A program made the translations under genes and the position numbers. From contig NZ_FNGG01000001.1 in NCBI RefSeq assembly GCF_900102915.1, positions 124,001 to 188,000 of the forward strand: 64,000 nucleotides of DNA, in the 5' to 3' direction. Every line of letters starts with the position of its first letter. Position 1 is the stretch's first letter. This stretch comes from Salinimicrobium catena. GTDB lineage: Bacteria > Bacteroidota > Bacteroidia > Flavobacteriales > Flavobacteriaceae. This document shows positions 1 to 8,169 of the stretch, one piece after another. A model generated the notes under the pieces. It ran no database searches and was not told the origin of the DNA. It saw only the letters and a list, made by a program, of their open reading frames with translations.

Positions 1-2455
1 CAGTGATCTCTTCTTTCATCACAGGAGAAAGCATTCCTTCCATCGCATCTTTAAGATCGTTGATGGCGTCGTAGATGATCGAGTAAGTTCTGATATCGAT
101 CTCCTCTTTCTCGGCAACCATTCTGGCATTTCCGGCAGGACGCACATTAAATCCGATGATGATCGCATCTGAAGCCGAAGCTAACAGCACGTCACTTTCA
201 GTAATGGCACCCACACCTTTGTGTATGATGTTCACCTGGATCTCTTCCGTAGAAAGTTTCTGGAAACTATCGGTAAGCGCTTCCACAGAACCGTCCACGT
301 CACCTTTGAGGATAATATTCAATTCTTTGAAATCTCCAAGAGCGATACGCCTTCCAATCTCGTCAAGAGTAATATGACGCTGCGTACGTACAGACTGCTC
401 TCTTTGAAGCTGAGTTCGTTTTGCGGCAATGTCCTTGGCTTCACGCTCATCAAGCATCACCTTAAACTTGTCACCCGCCTGCGGCGCGCCATCAAGTCCA
501 AGAATGGAAACAGGAGTGGAAGGACCGGCCTCTTTGACCTCTTTTCCACGCTCATCATGCATGGCTTTCACCTTACCGCTGTGCTTACCTGCCAATACAT
601 AATCTCCTATTCTAAGGGTACCGGCTTGTACAAGTATCGTTGATACATAACCTCTACCTTTATCAAGATAAGCTTCTACTACGGTTCCGTTAGCCAGCTT
701 TTCAGGGTTGGCCTGCAGTTCAAGGATCTCGGCCTCAAGAAGTACTTTTTCAAGCAGTTCTTTCACACCCATTCCGGTTTTAGCCGAAATGTCGTGAGAC
801 TGAACTTTACCTCCCCAGTCTTCAACCAGAAGGTTCATTCCTGCCAGTTTTTCCTTGATCTTTTCAGGATTTGCGGTAGGAAGGTCAGATTTGTTGATGG
901 CAAACACGATAGGAACTCCTGCCGCCTGGGCGTGAGAGATCGCTTCTTTTGTTTGCGGCATCACATCATCATCTGCCGCGATCACGATGATCGCAATATC
1001 GGTAACCTGGGCACCCCTTGCACGCATCGCCGTAAAGGCCTCGTGACCCGGAGTATCCAAAAATGCTATTTTTTGTCCGTTTTCCAGCTCCACCCCGTAA
1101 GCTCCGATGTGCTGGGTAATTCCACCACTCTCGCCGGCGATCACATTCTCTTTACGAATGTAATCCAGCAAAGACGTCTTACCGTGGTCAACGTGTCCCA
1201 TTACGGTCACGATCGGCGCACGCGGCTTAAGATCTTCCGGATTTTCGGGTTGTTCGTCTTTGGTCTCTTCAAGATCTGCAGTAACGAACTCTACTTCATA
1301 ACCAAACTCGTCGGCTACGATAGAAAGCGTTTCTGCATCAAGACGCTGGTTCATGGTCACCATCATTCCAAGAGACATACAGGCAGAGATGATCTTGGTA
1401 ACCGGCACATCCATCATCGTAGCAACTTCACTAACGGTAACGAATTCGGTCACCTTCAATACCTTGTTGTCTTCCTCCATCTGGGCCTCTTCTGTACGCT
1501 GACGGTGGGTATCCCTTTTGGTTCTACGGTATTTGGCTCCTTTTCCTTTTCCGGATTTACCCTGAAGTTTTTCAAGGGTTTCCCGAACCTGCTTTTGTAC
1601 TTCTTCTTCACTCGGCTCCTCCTTGGCAACAGGCCTGGTGCGTTTTCCTCTTCCTTTGGAAGCTCCACCTGCTCCTGCCCCGGGGGCACCTTTTACATCT
1701 TTGCTTATTCTTCTGCGACGCTTCTTGCGTTTATCCTTATCGGCATCCGCTTTTTTGTCGTCTTTTTTCTTAGCCGGCTTCTTGAACTGGGAAAGGTCGA
1801 TCTTTTCTCCTGTAAAGTTAGGACCGCTAAGCTTCTGGTATTTTGTGGTCACTGTAGAAGATTCCTCCTCTTTTTCTTTAGGAGCTTCTTCAGGCTTTTC
1901 TTCGGCCTTCTTCTCCTCTTTTGGAGCGGCCGGTTTTTCAGCTTTTTCTGCCGGTGCAGGTTTTTCAGCCGCAGGCTTTTCTTTCTTCTCTTCGGGCTTG
2001 GCTTTCTCCTCCTGCTTTGGAGCTTCTGCCTGTGGCTGTTCAGGCTCTTTTTTCTCCTCGGCTTTTGGCGCTTGCTCAGGCTCCTCTTTGGCTGCCTTCG
2101 GTTTATCAAGGTCTATCTTTCCAACCTGTTTTGGGCCTTCCAGGTTAGACTTTGCCTTAATCACTTCCTGTCTTTCTTCCTGTTTGCGCTTCTCTTCGAG
2201 TTCACGCTCCCTGGCAAGACGGATCTCCTCCTTCTCTTTTCTCTTTTCTTCACCCACTTCTTTGGAGGCTACCTTCTTACTCTTGTCAGTTTGAAATTCA
2301 TCAGCAAGCACCTGATAAATCTCTCCGGAAATTTTAGTGGTAGGACGTGCCTCTATCTCGTGGCCCTTGGAATTCAAGTATTCCACAGCACGATCCAGCG
2401 AGATATTGAACTCACGTAGTACCTTATTTAATCGCATTGTTTTTGCTTCAGCCAT
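1..2455 (-). CDS. infB: translation initiation factor IF-2 (3' end beyond window)
   Basis: IF-2 is the GTPase that brings initiator tRNA to the 30S subunit and promotes subunit joining. The window holds about the first 818 residues, and the C-terminal domain runs off the left edge. Visible parts are a short IF2_N-type start ([16 protein letters not shown]), then a long low-complexity Lys/Glu/Pro/Ala region at roughly residues 100-330, then the G domain. The G1 motif GHVDHGKT starts at residue 420, followed by DTPGHEAF (about 1037-1060) and NKSD (about 885-911). It is the third gene of rimP-nusA-infB, 32 nt after nusA. The low-complexity region yields long open frames on the opposite strand that are not genes. 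The start is the ATG at 2455. Identity is certain. Confidence 0.98.
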   Translation of the reverse strand, partial: MAEAKTMRLNKVLREFNISLDRAVEYLNSKGHEIEARPTTKISGEIYQVLADEFQTDKSKKVASKEVGEEKRKEKEEIRLARERELEEKRKQEERQEVIKAKSNLEGPKQVGKIDLDKPKAAKEEPEQAPKAEEKKEPEQPQAEAPKQEEKAKPEEKKEKPAAEKPAPAEKAEKPAAPKEEKKAEEKPEEAPKEKEEESSTVTTKYQKLSGPNFTGEKIDLSQFKKPAKKKDDKKADADKDKRKKRRRRISKDVKGAPGAGAGGASKGRGKRTRPVAKEEPSEEEVQKQVRETLEKLQGKSGKGKGAKYRRTKRDTHRQRTEEAQMEEDNKVLKVTEFVTVSEVATMMDVPVTKIISACMSLGMMVTMNQRLDAETLSIVADEFGYEVEFVTADLEETKDEQPENPEDLKPRAPIVTVMGHVDHGKTSLLDYIRKENVIAGESGGITQHIGAYGVELENGQKIAFLDTPGHEAFTAMRARGAQVTDIAIIVIAADDDVMPQTKEAISHAQAAGVPIVFAINKSDLPTANPEKIKEKLAGMNLLVEDWGGKVQSHDISAKTGMGVKELLEKVLLEAEILELQANPEKLANGTVVEAYLDKGRGYVSTILVQAGTLRIGDYVLAGKHSGKVKAMHDERGKEVKEAGPSTPVSILGLDGAPQAGDKFKVMLDEREAKDIAAKRTQLQREQSVRTQRHITLDEIGRRIALGDFKELNIILKGDVDGSVEALTDSFQKLSTEEIQVNIIHKGVGAITESDVLLASASDAIIIGFNVRPAGNARMVAEKEEIDIRTYSIIYDAINDLKDAMEGMLSPVMKEEIT

Positions 2456-2487
2456 AAATTGCCCTCTAAATTATCCTCTTTTTATTT

Positions 2488-3729
2488 CTAATTATTCTCT
2501 TCCTCGAACTCTTCCCGAAGAACTCTCATCACGTCACGGATGGTCTCCTCTTCAAGATCTGTTCGCTTCACAAGATCTTCTACATCTTGCTCCAGGATAC
2601 TTTTGGCCGTATCAAGCCCTATTTTTGCGAATTCTTCGATCACCCAATCTTCGATCTCATCGGCGAATTCTCTCAATTCAACATCTTCCTCAACACCTTC
2701 TCTGAAGACATCTATCTCATAACCTGTCAATTGTCCTGCCAGTCTTATGTTGTGTCCTCCACGGCCAATGGCCTTAGAAACCTCTTCAGGCTTCAGCATT
2801 ACCTCGGCACGCTTGTTCTCTTCATCGATCTTCAAAGATGTGATCTTTGCCGGACTCAAGGCACGGGTGATCAACAACTGGTTATTTGTTGTGAAGTTGA
2901 TCACATCAATGTTCTCATTGCCCAACTCCCTAACGATGCTGTGAATACGGGAACCTTTCATTCCCACACAGGCTCCTACAGGATCAATTCGATCATCATA
3001 AGAATCTACCGCTACTTTCGCTTTTTCTCCGGGGATCCTCACCACTTTCTTAACAGTGATGAGTCCGTCGAAAACTTCAGGGATCTCCTGCTCGAACAAT
3101 TTCTCCAAAAATACAGGAGAAGTTCTTGACATGATGATAGCAGGTTTATTGCCCTTTAATTCCACACTTTCTATTACACCGCGCACATTTTCCCCTTTTC
3201 TGAAGAAATCAGACGGGATCTGGCGATCTTTAGGAAGAATGATCTCATTACCTTCATCGTCGAGCAAAATGATCGCACGGTGACGAATATGGTGCACCTC
3301 TGCGGTGTATATTTCTCCTTCAAGCTCTTTGAACTGCTTGTAAATATTAGTGTTATCGTGCTCGTGGATCTTTGAGATAAGGTTTTGACGCAGGGCCAGG
3401 ATAGAACGGCGCCCAAGGTCGATCAACTTCACCTCTTCAGAAACATCCTCCCCTACTTCAAAGTCAGGCTCGATCTTTCTTGCTTCTGTAAGAGAGATCT
3501 CCTGGTTAGGATCTTCCACTTCTCCATCGGCCACAACTACACGGTTTCTCCAGATCTCCAGATCCCCTTTATCGGGGTTCACAATAATATCAAAGTTATC
3601 GTCTTCCCCATACTTCTTTTTCAAAGCATTTCTAAATACATCTTCCAAAATCGCCATCAGGGTAACCCTGTCTATCAGCTTGTCATCCTTAAATTCTGAA
3701 AACGATTCTATCAACGCGATATTTTCCAT
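2488..3729 (-). CDS. nusA: transcription termination/antitermination factor NusA
   Basis: NusA binds RNA polymerase and nascent RNA and modulates pausing, termination and antitermination. The 413-residue protein has the usual layout: N-terminal polymerase-binding domain (about 1-125), S1 domain (about 130-205) and tandem KH domains (about 225-345; the second contains AIGRGGHNIRLA). It lacks the extra acidic C-terminal repeats of E. coli NusA, which is normal outside Gammaproteobacteria; instead it ends in a Glu-rich tail. It sits 12 nt after rimP and 32 nt before infB, the conserved bacterial order. The leader hairpin at 4221-4248 would control this gene as well, a plausible autoregulatory point. 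Confidence 0.98.
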   Translation of the reverse strand: MENIALIESFSEFKDDKLIDRVTLMAILEDVFRNALKKKYGEDDNFDIIVNPDKGDLEIWRNRVVVADGEVEDPNQEISLTEARKIEPDFEVGEDVSEEVKLIDLGRRSILALRQNLISKIHEHDNTNIYKQFKELEGEIYTAEVHHIRHRAIILLDDEGNEIILPKDRQIPSDFFRKGENVRGVIESVELKGNKPAIIMSRTSPVFLEKLFEQEIPEVFDGLITVKKVVRIPGEKAKVAVDSYDDRIDPVGACVGMKGSRIHSIVRELGNENIDVINFTTNNQLLITRALSPAKITSLKIDEENKRAEVMLKPEEVSKAIGRGGHNIRLAGQLTGYEIDVFREGVEEDVELREFADEIEDWVIEEFAKIGLDTAKSILEQDVEDLVKRTDLEEETIRDVMRVLREEFEEENN

Positions 3730-3741
3730 ATCATTTGTCTG

Positions 3742-4206
3742 TTAAAATGTTATTATCACTTTTGCCTCTTTGATCTCCTCAAGAGACAACACGGCTTCCT
3801 TAGTTACAGTAACCTTTCCTTTACCCACAGGCTTAGGCTCCCTGGCTTTCCATTGCAGCGTGATCTTGTCACCCTCCATTTCAACCAGATTTCCTTCTAT
3901 CTTTTCACCTTCTATAGTAGTCACGGCCAGTTTACGTCCAATATTCTTGCGGTACTGTCGCGGCATCTTCAAAGGCTGCGAAACACCTGCCGAAGCTACA
4001 TCAAGAGAAAAGTCTTCTTCATCGCGATCCAGATTGTGTTCAATTTTGCGGCTAACGGCTATACAATCATTAACAGACACCCCGTTATCACCATCGATCA
4101 CCACAGATATGTGATTGGCATTGTCGATGTTCAGCTCAATTAAAAATAAGGATTTATTTTCTTCAAAAGCTTCCTGCAGCAAATTTTCTACTTTCTCTCT
4201 AAGCAT
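3742..4206 (-). CDS. rimP: ribosome maturation factor RimP
   Basis: RimP acts in maturation of the 30S subunit. The 154-residue protein has the typical N-terminal alpha/beta domain, with the family signature VDGDNGVSVNDC near residues 36-47 and LDVASAGVSQPL near 68-79, followed by a C-terminal SH3-like barrel. It is the first gene of rimP-nusA-infB. The nearest Bacteroidota-type -7 box on this strand is at 4275-4282, giving a leader of about 60 nt that contains a terminator-like hairpin. The start ATG at 4206 gives the expected N-terminus. Confidence 0.96.
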   Translation of the reverse strand: MLREKVENLLQEAFEENKSLFLIELNIDNANHISVVIDGDNGVSVNDCIAVSRKIEHNLDRDEEDFSLDVASAGVSQPLKMPRQYRKNIGRKLAVTTIEGEKIEGNLVEMEGDKITLQWKAREPKPVGKGKVTVTKEAVLSLEEIKEAKVIITF

Positions 4207-4220
4207 CCCCGATTCTGACT

Positions 4221-4248
4221 ATAAAAAGAGGGGACTTTCTGTCCCCTC
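4221..4248 (-). terminator. terminator-like hairpin in the rimP-nusA-infB leader (possible attenuator)
   Basis: On the minus strand GAGGGGAC (revcomp of 4241-4248) pairs with GTCCCCTC (revcomp of 4228-4235) across a 5-nt loop. Five T residues (4223-4227) follow at once, then the rimP ATG lies 15-20 nt further on. No minus-strand gene lies upstream, because the next gene (4375) is divergent. The hairpin is therefore inside the leader of the nusA operon and not at the end of another gene. An attenuator role is inference. Confidence 0.6.
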
Positions 4249-4274
4249 GTTGTTCTTTTTTCGCTTCAACGGTG

Positions 4275-4282
4275 CAAATATA
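4275..4282 (-). promoter_or_regulatory. -7 element of the rimP-nusA-infB promoter
   Basis: The minus strand reads TATATTTG, a perfect match to the Bacteroidota -7 consensus TAnnTTTG. It places the transcript start near 4269, about 60 nt before rimP. Confidence 0.55.
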
Positions 4283-4374
4283 GTAATATTTATCAAGATA
4301 GAAAACAAGATTTCGAATGAAAAAATATTTGTAGCTTTATAACTCAATCAACCTTACTTAATTACACGACCTTT

Positions 4375-5235
4375 ATGAAAAAAATCCTGGTGCCCACCGA
4401 TTTTTCGGAACATGCTGAAAACGCCCTGCAGATCGCCGCACAACTGGCTCATAGATATGACAGCGAAATCTACCTGCTCCACATGATAGAATTACCGGCA
4501 AACATGACCAATCCTGTGGGCGACACCCGAAGTAACGATCTTCCCGAAGCCATTGGATTCATGAAACTGGCAAAAAAGAGATACAACGAAGTGCTTTCAA
4601 GGCCCTATTTAAAAGGTCTGAAGGTTCATGAGATCGTGGAGTTCCACCAGGCTTTTGATGGCATCATGGAAACCAGCAAAGAGCACGGTGTGGATTTTAT
4701 CGTCATGGGTTCCCGTGGCGCCAGCGGATTTAAAGAAATGTTTGTAGGCTCGAATACAGAAAAGGTGGTTCGCACCTCAGAGATCCCAGTACTCGTGATC
4801 AAGAAAAATATTCCTGAATTTAGGATTAAGAATTTTGTCTTTGCCACCAATCTTGACAGCAGCAATAAAAAGACGCTTGAAAAGGTAGTCAACTTCGCCA
4901 AACTGGTAGACGCCAAATTACACCTGCTGTACATCAATACAGCCAACGAATTCATCACCTCCAAAGACACAGATAATTATCTGGAAAAATACCTTGAAGG
5001 GATGGATTTCGAAAACTATGAATTTCATGTATACAATGATGATTCTGTTGAACAGGGAATCCTCAATTTCGCCCAAAAAACTGATGCCGACCTGGTGGGG
5101 ATCGCTACGCACGGACGAAAAGGCATATCTCACTTCTTTAATGGCAGTATTAGCGAAGATCTTGTCAACCACGCAGAGAGGCCTATCATCACCTTTAAAC
5201 TTGAAAAAAAGGACAGCCGCAAGAACTTTCCTTAA
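4375..5235 (+). CDS. universal stress protein, two UspA domains
   Basis: This 286-residue cytoplasmic protein contains two Usp domains in tandem (about 1-145 and 150-278). Both keep the ATP-binding signature G-x2-G-x9-G-S: one copy in GSRGASGFKEMFVGS, the second in HGRKGISHFFNGS. Usp proteins of this type bind nucleotide and are induced in growth arrest or low oxygen; the exact target is unknown. It is divergent from rimP. A weak -7 box AATATTTG at 4324-4331 lies upstream. It does not carry the palindrome-type promoter found at the second usp gene (8170). Confidence 0.9.
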   Translation: MKKILVPTDFSEHAENALQIAAQLAHRYDSEIYLLHMIELPANMTNPVGDTRSNDLPEAIGFMKLAKKRYNEVLSRPYLKGLKVHEIVEFHQAFDGIMETSKEHGVDFIVMGSRGASGFKEMFVGSNTEKVVRTSEIPVLVIKKNIPEFRIKNFVFATNLDSSNKKTLEKVVNFAKLVDAKLHLLYINTANEFITSKDTDNYLEKYLEGMDFENYEFHVYNDDSVEQGILNFAQKTDADLVGIATHGRKGISHFFNGSISEDLVNHAERPIITFKLEKKDSRKNFP

Positions 5236-5258
5236 GGTTCTTTAACCTAAATAATTTA

Positions 5259-5296
5259 ACCTTTGACAAGAGACACGTTAAATTTGAGTCAAAGGT
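5259..5296. repeat. 9-bp perfect inverted repeat in an intergenic region
   Basis: ACCTTTGAC (5259-5267) and GTCAAAGGT (5288-5296) are perfect inverted copies separated by 20 nt. No T-run follows, so it is not an obvious terminator. It lies between the usp gene and the small membrane protein gene at 5360 and could be a regulator site or an RNA hairpin. Confidence 0.4.
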
Positions 5297-5359
5297 GATT
5301 TAGGGTACAGGTTTTGATTTTTCACCGGTGTATATTTATTCCCTATTTATGACATACAC

Positions 5360-5572
5360 ATGGTGTTAAAAGCAAGTTTTCAATTAGCATTTTTAGCAAT
5401 AGAGATCATTTTGACGTTCTATGATGACATTTTGGAGAACAGTCTGTTCGTCAAATTCCTTCTCTTTTTGATCACCGCCATTCTAATTGCGATGGGGGTA
5501 ACCAAACTTGCGAACAATGTTCTCCCTCCAGATAAAGATTTTGTCTCGGCAGAAGACGAGGCAGGAGATTAA
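5360..5572 (+). CDS. small two-helix membrane protein, function unknown
   Basis: I do not recognise this 70-residue protein. It has a hydrophobic N-terminal helix (about 5-22) and a second one (about 31-50: FVKFLLFLITAILIAMGV), followed by a short acidic tail (SAEDEAGD). The start is an ATG. A strong terminator follows at 5638-5669, which suggests a real monocistronic gene between stress and signalling genes. Confidence 0.6.
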   Translation: MVLKASFQLAFLAIEIILTFYDDILENSLFVKFLLFLITAILIAMGVTKLANNVLPPDKDFVSAEDEAGD

Positions 5573-5637
5573 TTGCATTTCTTACAACTGCATGAGTAGA
5601 TGTTAGATGGATAGTTAAATTGTGAGGATGTAATTGA

Positions 5638-5669
5638 GGATCCGGTGAAATTTTCACCGGATCTTTTTT
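5638..5669 (+). terminator. rho-independent terminator after the 70-residue protein gene
   Basis: GATCCGGTGAAA is followed by its complement TTTCACCGGATC and then TTTTTT: a long GC-rich stem with a U-tract. Confidence 0.85.
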
Positions 5670-5718
5670 GTTCTATTTGCGGCTGATTATCCCCCGTCTG
5701 CAGTTTCCTGAATTTATT

Positions 5719-5726
5719 TAATTTTG
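5719..5726 (+). promoter_or_regulatory. -7 element of the histidine kinase promoter
   Basis: TAATTTTG matches TAnnTTTG exactly, 30 nt before the kinase ATG. At the distance used by the regulon promoters described below, only the left half of the palindrome is present (CTGA at 5683-5686; the right half reads CCC). Confidence 0.5.
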
Positions 5727-5755
5727 GTGATTGGTAAAAAAGGCATTTCTTTATA

Positions 5756-7021
5756 ATGCCCGAAGAACAAGGTACAGGTATGTTTGAAAAGAATGAGAAT
5801 GTCTTTAATGTGCTTTTTGAAGCTGCTTCAGAAGGTATTATCGTAGTTGACGAGTCCCAGATCATCGTAAGCAGCAATATCGCTGCAGATACCATGTTTG
5901 GATACGAAAAAGGAGACCTGGTAGGAAAACCACTTAACACGCTGATCCCCAGAAGGTATCAGGCTGCCCACCCTTCCCATTTCAGGGATTTCATGGATCA
6001 TAGTGAAAAACGACAAATGGGCCATGGCCGCGACCTGTATGGCATCAAGAAGAACGGTGAAGAGTTTCCTGTAGAAGCCGGTCTAAACCCCTTCAGCATT
6101 GGTGGGGAGAAATACGTGATGTCTCTGATCATCGATATTTCTGTTAGGAAAGAAGCGCAAAGGCAGATCAAAGAACTCAATACCGAGCTTGAAAGTAAGA
6201 TCAAGATCCGCACAAAGGAACTTGAAGAAAGTGTTCAAAAGCTGCAGAACGCAAACAAGAACCTGGAGCTTGAGATCAAAAGACGTAAGGAGGCAGAGAA
6301 CCGTATAAAGAATGCCCTTCAAAAGGAGAAGGAACTTAACGAACTTAAAACTAAATTCCTTTCCCTGGTTTCACATGAATTCAAAACCCCGTTAAGCGGT
6401 ATCCTCACCTCTGTAGTTCTTGCAGGAAAATACAAACTGGAAGACCAGCAGGAAAAAAGGGAAAAACACCTCAACACCATAAAAAGCAAGGTTCACTACC
6501 TGGATAATATCCTCAACGATTTCCTTTCCATAGAAAGACTGGAAAGCGGGAAGGTCAATTATAAATTCTCCACCTTCAGTCTCAGTAAACTGGTTAACGA
6601 GGTGGTGTATAATGCCAATGTCACTTTAAAAAGCGGACAGGAGATCCAGTACCCCCGAAACATTGAGAACATCAACCTGCACCAGGATGAAAAGATCCTT
6701 GAGCTGGTCTTATCAAACCTGTTAAGCAACGCGATCAAATATTCTCCGGAAAACACCCTGATAAAGTTCACTATTGACACCCAGGACGGCAGGATCACCT
6801 TTAAGGTGGCCGACCAGGGAATGGGGATTCCTGAAAAAGATCAAAAGCATATATTTGAAAGATATTTTAGGGCAGAAAACGCCCTTTTGAACCAGGGAAC
6901 CGGCATTGGCTTGAACATTGCCAAGGTCCACCTGGAGAATCTCGGCGGCTCTATTTCGTTTAGCAGTAAAGAGAACGCCGGAACGGAATTTATTGTAGAA
7001 CTACCTATTATTAAAGAATGA
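5756..7021 (+). CDS. soluble PAS-domain sensor histidine kinase, FixL-like
   Basis: This 421-residue kinase has no membrane segment, so it senses an internal signal. Order: PAS domain (about 14-133), coiled coil (about 135-195), HisKA with H207 in SHEFKTP, and HATPase (N box NLLSNAIKYS, G1 DQGMGIPE, G2 GTGIGLNIAK). The PAS loop keeps a histidine (H72, in AAHPSH) and an arginine (R92, in GHGRDLYG) with the same 20-residue spacing as the heme-ligating His and distal Arg of rhizobial FixL (H200/R220). Many PAS domains without heme also carry the His, so heme binding is only possible. The stop codon overlaps the ATG of the receiver-Crp gene by 4 nt, making that protein the obvious partner. Confidence 0.92.
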   Translation: MPEEQGTGMFEKNENVFNVLFEAASEGIIVVDESQIIVSSNIAADTMFGYEKGDLVGKPLNTLIPRRYQAAHPSHFRDFMDHSEKRQMGHGRDLYGIKKNGEEFPVEAGLNPFSIGGEKYVMSLIIDISVRKEAQRQIKELNTELESKIKIRTKELEESVQKLQNANKNLELEIKRRKEAENRIKNALQKEKELNELKTKFLSLVSHEFKTPLSGILTSVVLAGKYKLEDQQEKREKHLNTIKSKVHYLDNILNDFLSIERLESGKVNYKFSTFSLSKLVNEVVYNANVTLKSGQEIQYPRNIENINLHQDEKILELVLSNLLSNAIKYSPENTLIKFTIDTQDGRITFKVADQGMGIPEKDQKHIFERYFRAENALLNQGTGIGLNIAKVHLENLGGSISFSSKENAGTEFIVELPIIKE

Positions 7022-8073
7022 AAAAGGTTTTATTTATAGAAGATGATACCGTGGTAAGGGAAAATACCGCCGAATTGCTGGAACTTGCCGATTACGAAGT
7101 GGTCACGGCTGCCAACGGAAGATCGGGTGTGGCCATCGCAAAAGAGGAACACCCTGATATCATAGTATGCGACATTATGATGCCCGAAATGGACGGCTAC
7201 GGAGTTCTGCAAGCCCTCGCCAATGATCCTAAGACTCAGCAAATTCCATTTATCTTTCTCTCGGCCAAGACCGAGCACAAAGACATTCGAAAAGGAATGG
7301 ATTTGGGAGCCGATGATTACCTCACTAAACCTTTTGAAGAGGAAGAACTTATCAGCGCCATTGAAAGCCGTCTGGCAAAAGTGGCCATTCTCAACAAGAT
7401 CAGGGAGAACAACCAGGGTAAAGCCGCTGCGCCTGCACAGGAGCCAAAGATCAATTCTCTGAGCGACCTGCGGGAAATGCTGAAAAAGTACGAGCTCCAA
7501 ACCTACAAAGCGGGTGAAACCATTTATGAGGAAGGAAAGCAAAGCAACCACTTCTTTTTCATAGACCGCGGGGTGGTAAAAAGCCACCGCATGGACGAGT
7601 ATGGAAAAGAGTTGATCACCTCTGTCTACAAGGAAGGAGATTTCTTTGGAAACACGGCTTTCAAAAAGAACACTCCTTACGAGGAATACGCCACGGCTAT
7701 GGAAGAGACCCGCATTTATGCCATTTCAAAAGATGAGCTGAAGGATATCCTGGCTAACAACAGCAACATTACGCTGGAGCTTATCGATGTAATGGGCGAC
7801 AATATTTCGGGCATCAAGGAACAACTGCTGGAAATGGCTTACGGATCTGTACGAAAAAAAGCGGCCAGAACCATCCTTCTATTCTCTCAAAAAATCAGAA
7901 GGCATCCCACCCAAAGCATCAGGATCTCGAGAAGTGACCTGGCCAGTGTCGCGGGAATGGCTTCAGAAACCTTAATCCGCACGCTTTCAGACTTTAAAAA
8001 AGAAGGATTATTGGAAATTGAGGGCCGAAACATCAAACTTTTGGATGTGGAAGCGCTCAAAAGGATAAGCTAA
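7018..8073 (+). CDS. response regulator with Crp/Fnr-type output (receiver, cNMP-like, HTH)
   Basis: This 351-residue transcription regulator joins a receiver domain (about 1-120; acidic pocket E8 D9 D10, phospho-acceptor D52, LTKPF) to a complete Crp/Fnr module. That module has a cNMP-binding-like beta barrel (about 160-270), a dimerisation helix and a winged HTH at the C-terminus. The recognition helix contains SETLIR, keeping the Glu and Arg that in Crp and Fnr read the GA of TGA half-sites. The barrel lacks an evident cAMP phosphate-binding cassette, and no Fnr cysteine cluster is seen. It overlaps the kinase gene by 4 nt, so it is translationally coupled. It unites in one chain roles that rhizobia split between FixJ and FixK. 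It is a candidate regulator of the palindromic promoters downstream. Confidence 0.92.
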   Translation: MKKVLFIEDDTVVRENTAELLELADYEVVTAANGRSGVAIAKEEHPDIIVCDIMMPEMDGYGVLQALANDPKTQQIPFIFLSAKTEHKDIRKGMDLGADDYLTKPFEEEELISAIESRLAKVAILNKIRENNQGKAAAPAQEPKINSLSDLREMLKKYELQTYKAGETIYEEGKQSNHFFFIDRGVVKSHRMDEYGKELITSVYKEGDFFGNTAFKKNTPYEEYATAMEETRIYAISKDELKDILANNSNITLELIDVMGDNISGIKEQLLEMAYGSVRKKAARTILLFSQKIRRHPTQSIRISRSDLASVAGMASETLIRTLSDFKKEGLLEIEGRNIKLLDVEALKRIS

Positions 8074-8104
8074 AATCGCGCTTTATTTAGAATGAATCAA
8101 TAAC

Positions 8105-8147
8105 TGATTTTCATCATTTTTTTCGCATCCCTTCACGCATATTTTTG
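8105..8147 (+). promoter_or_regulatory. Crp/Fnr-type operator plus -7 box for the usp gene at 8170
   Basis: Palindrome CTGA-TTTTCA-TCAT (TGA at 8105, TCA ends 8116) and -7 box TATTTTTG at 8140-8147. Centre-to-box distance is 29.5 nt, the spacing shared by all eleven promoters of this group. The predicted transcript start is near 8152. Confidence 0.7.
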
Positions 8148-8169
8148 CAGGGTAAAATAGATGTGACTG

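Noticed and set aside
794-2419. A 541-codon open frame on the plus strand.
   Set aside because: It is antisense to infB, rich in Phe, Leu and Arg, and mirrors the Lys/Glu-rich low-complexity region of IF-2. It has no recognisable domain.
7018-8073. Fnr-type oxygen-sensing cluster in the receiver-Crp protein.
   Set aside because: The N-terminal cysteine cluster of Fnr is absent; the only cysteine near the receiver is C51 beside D52.
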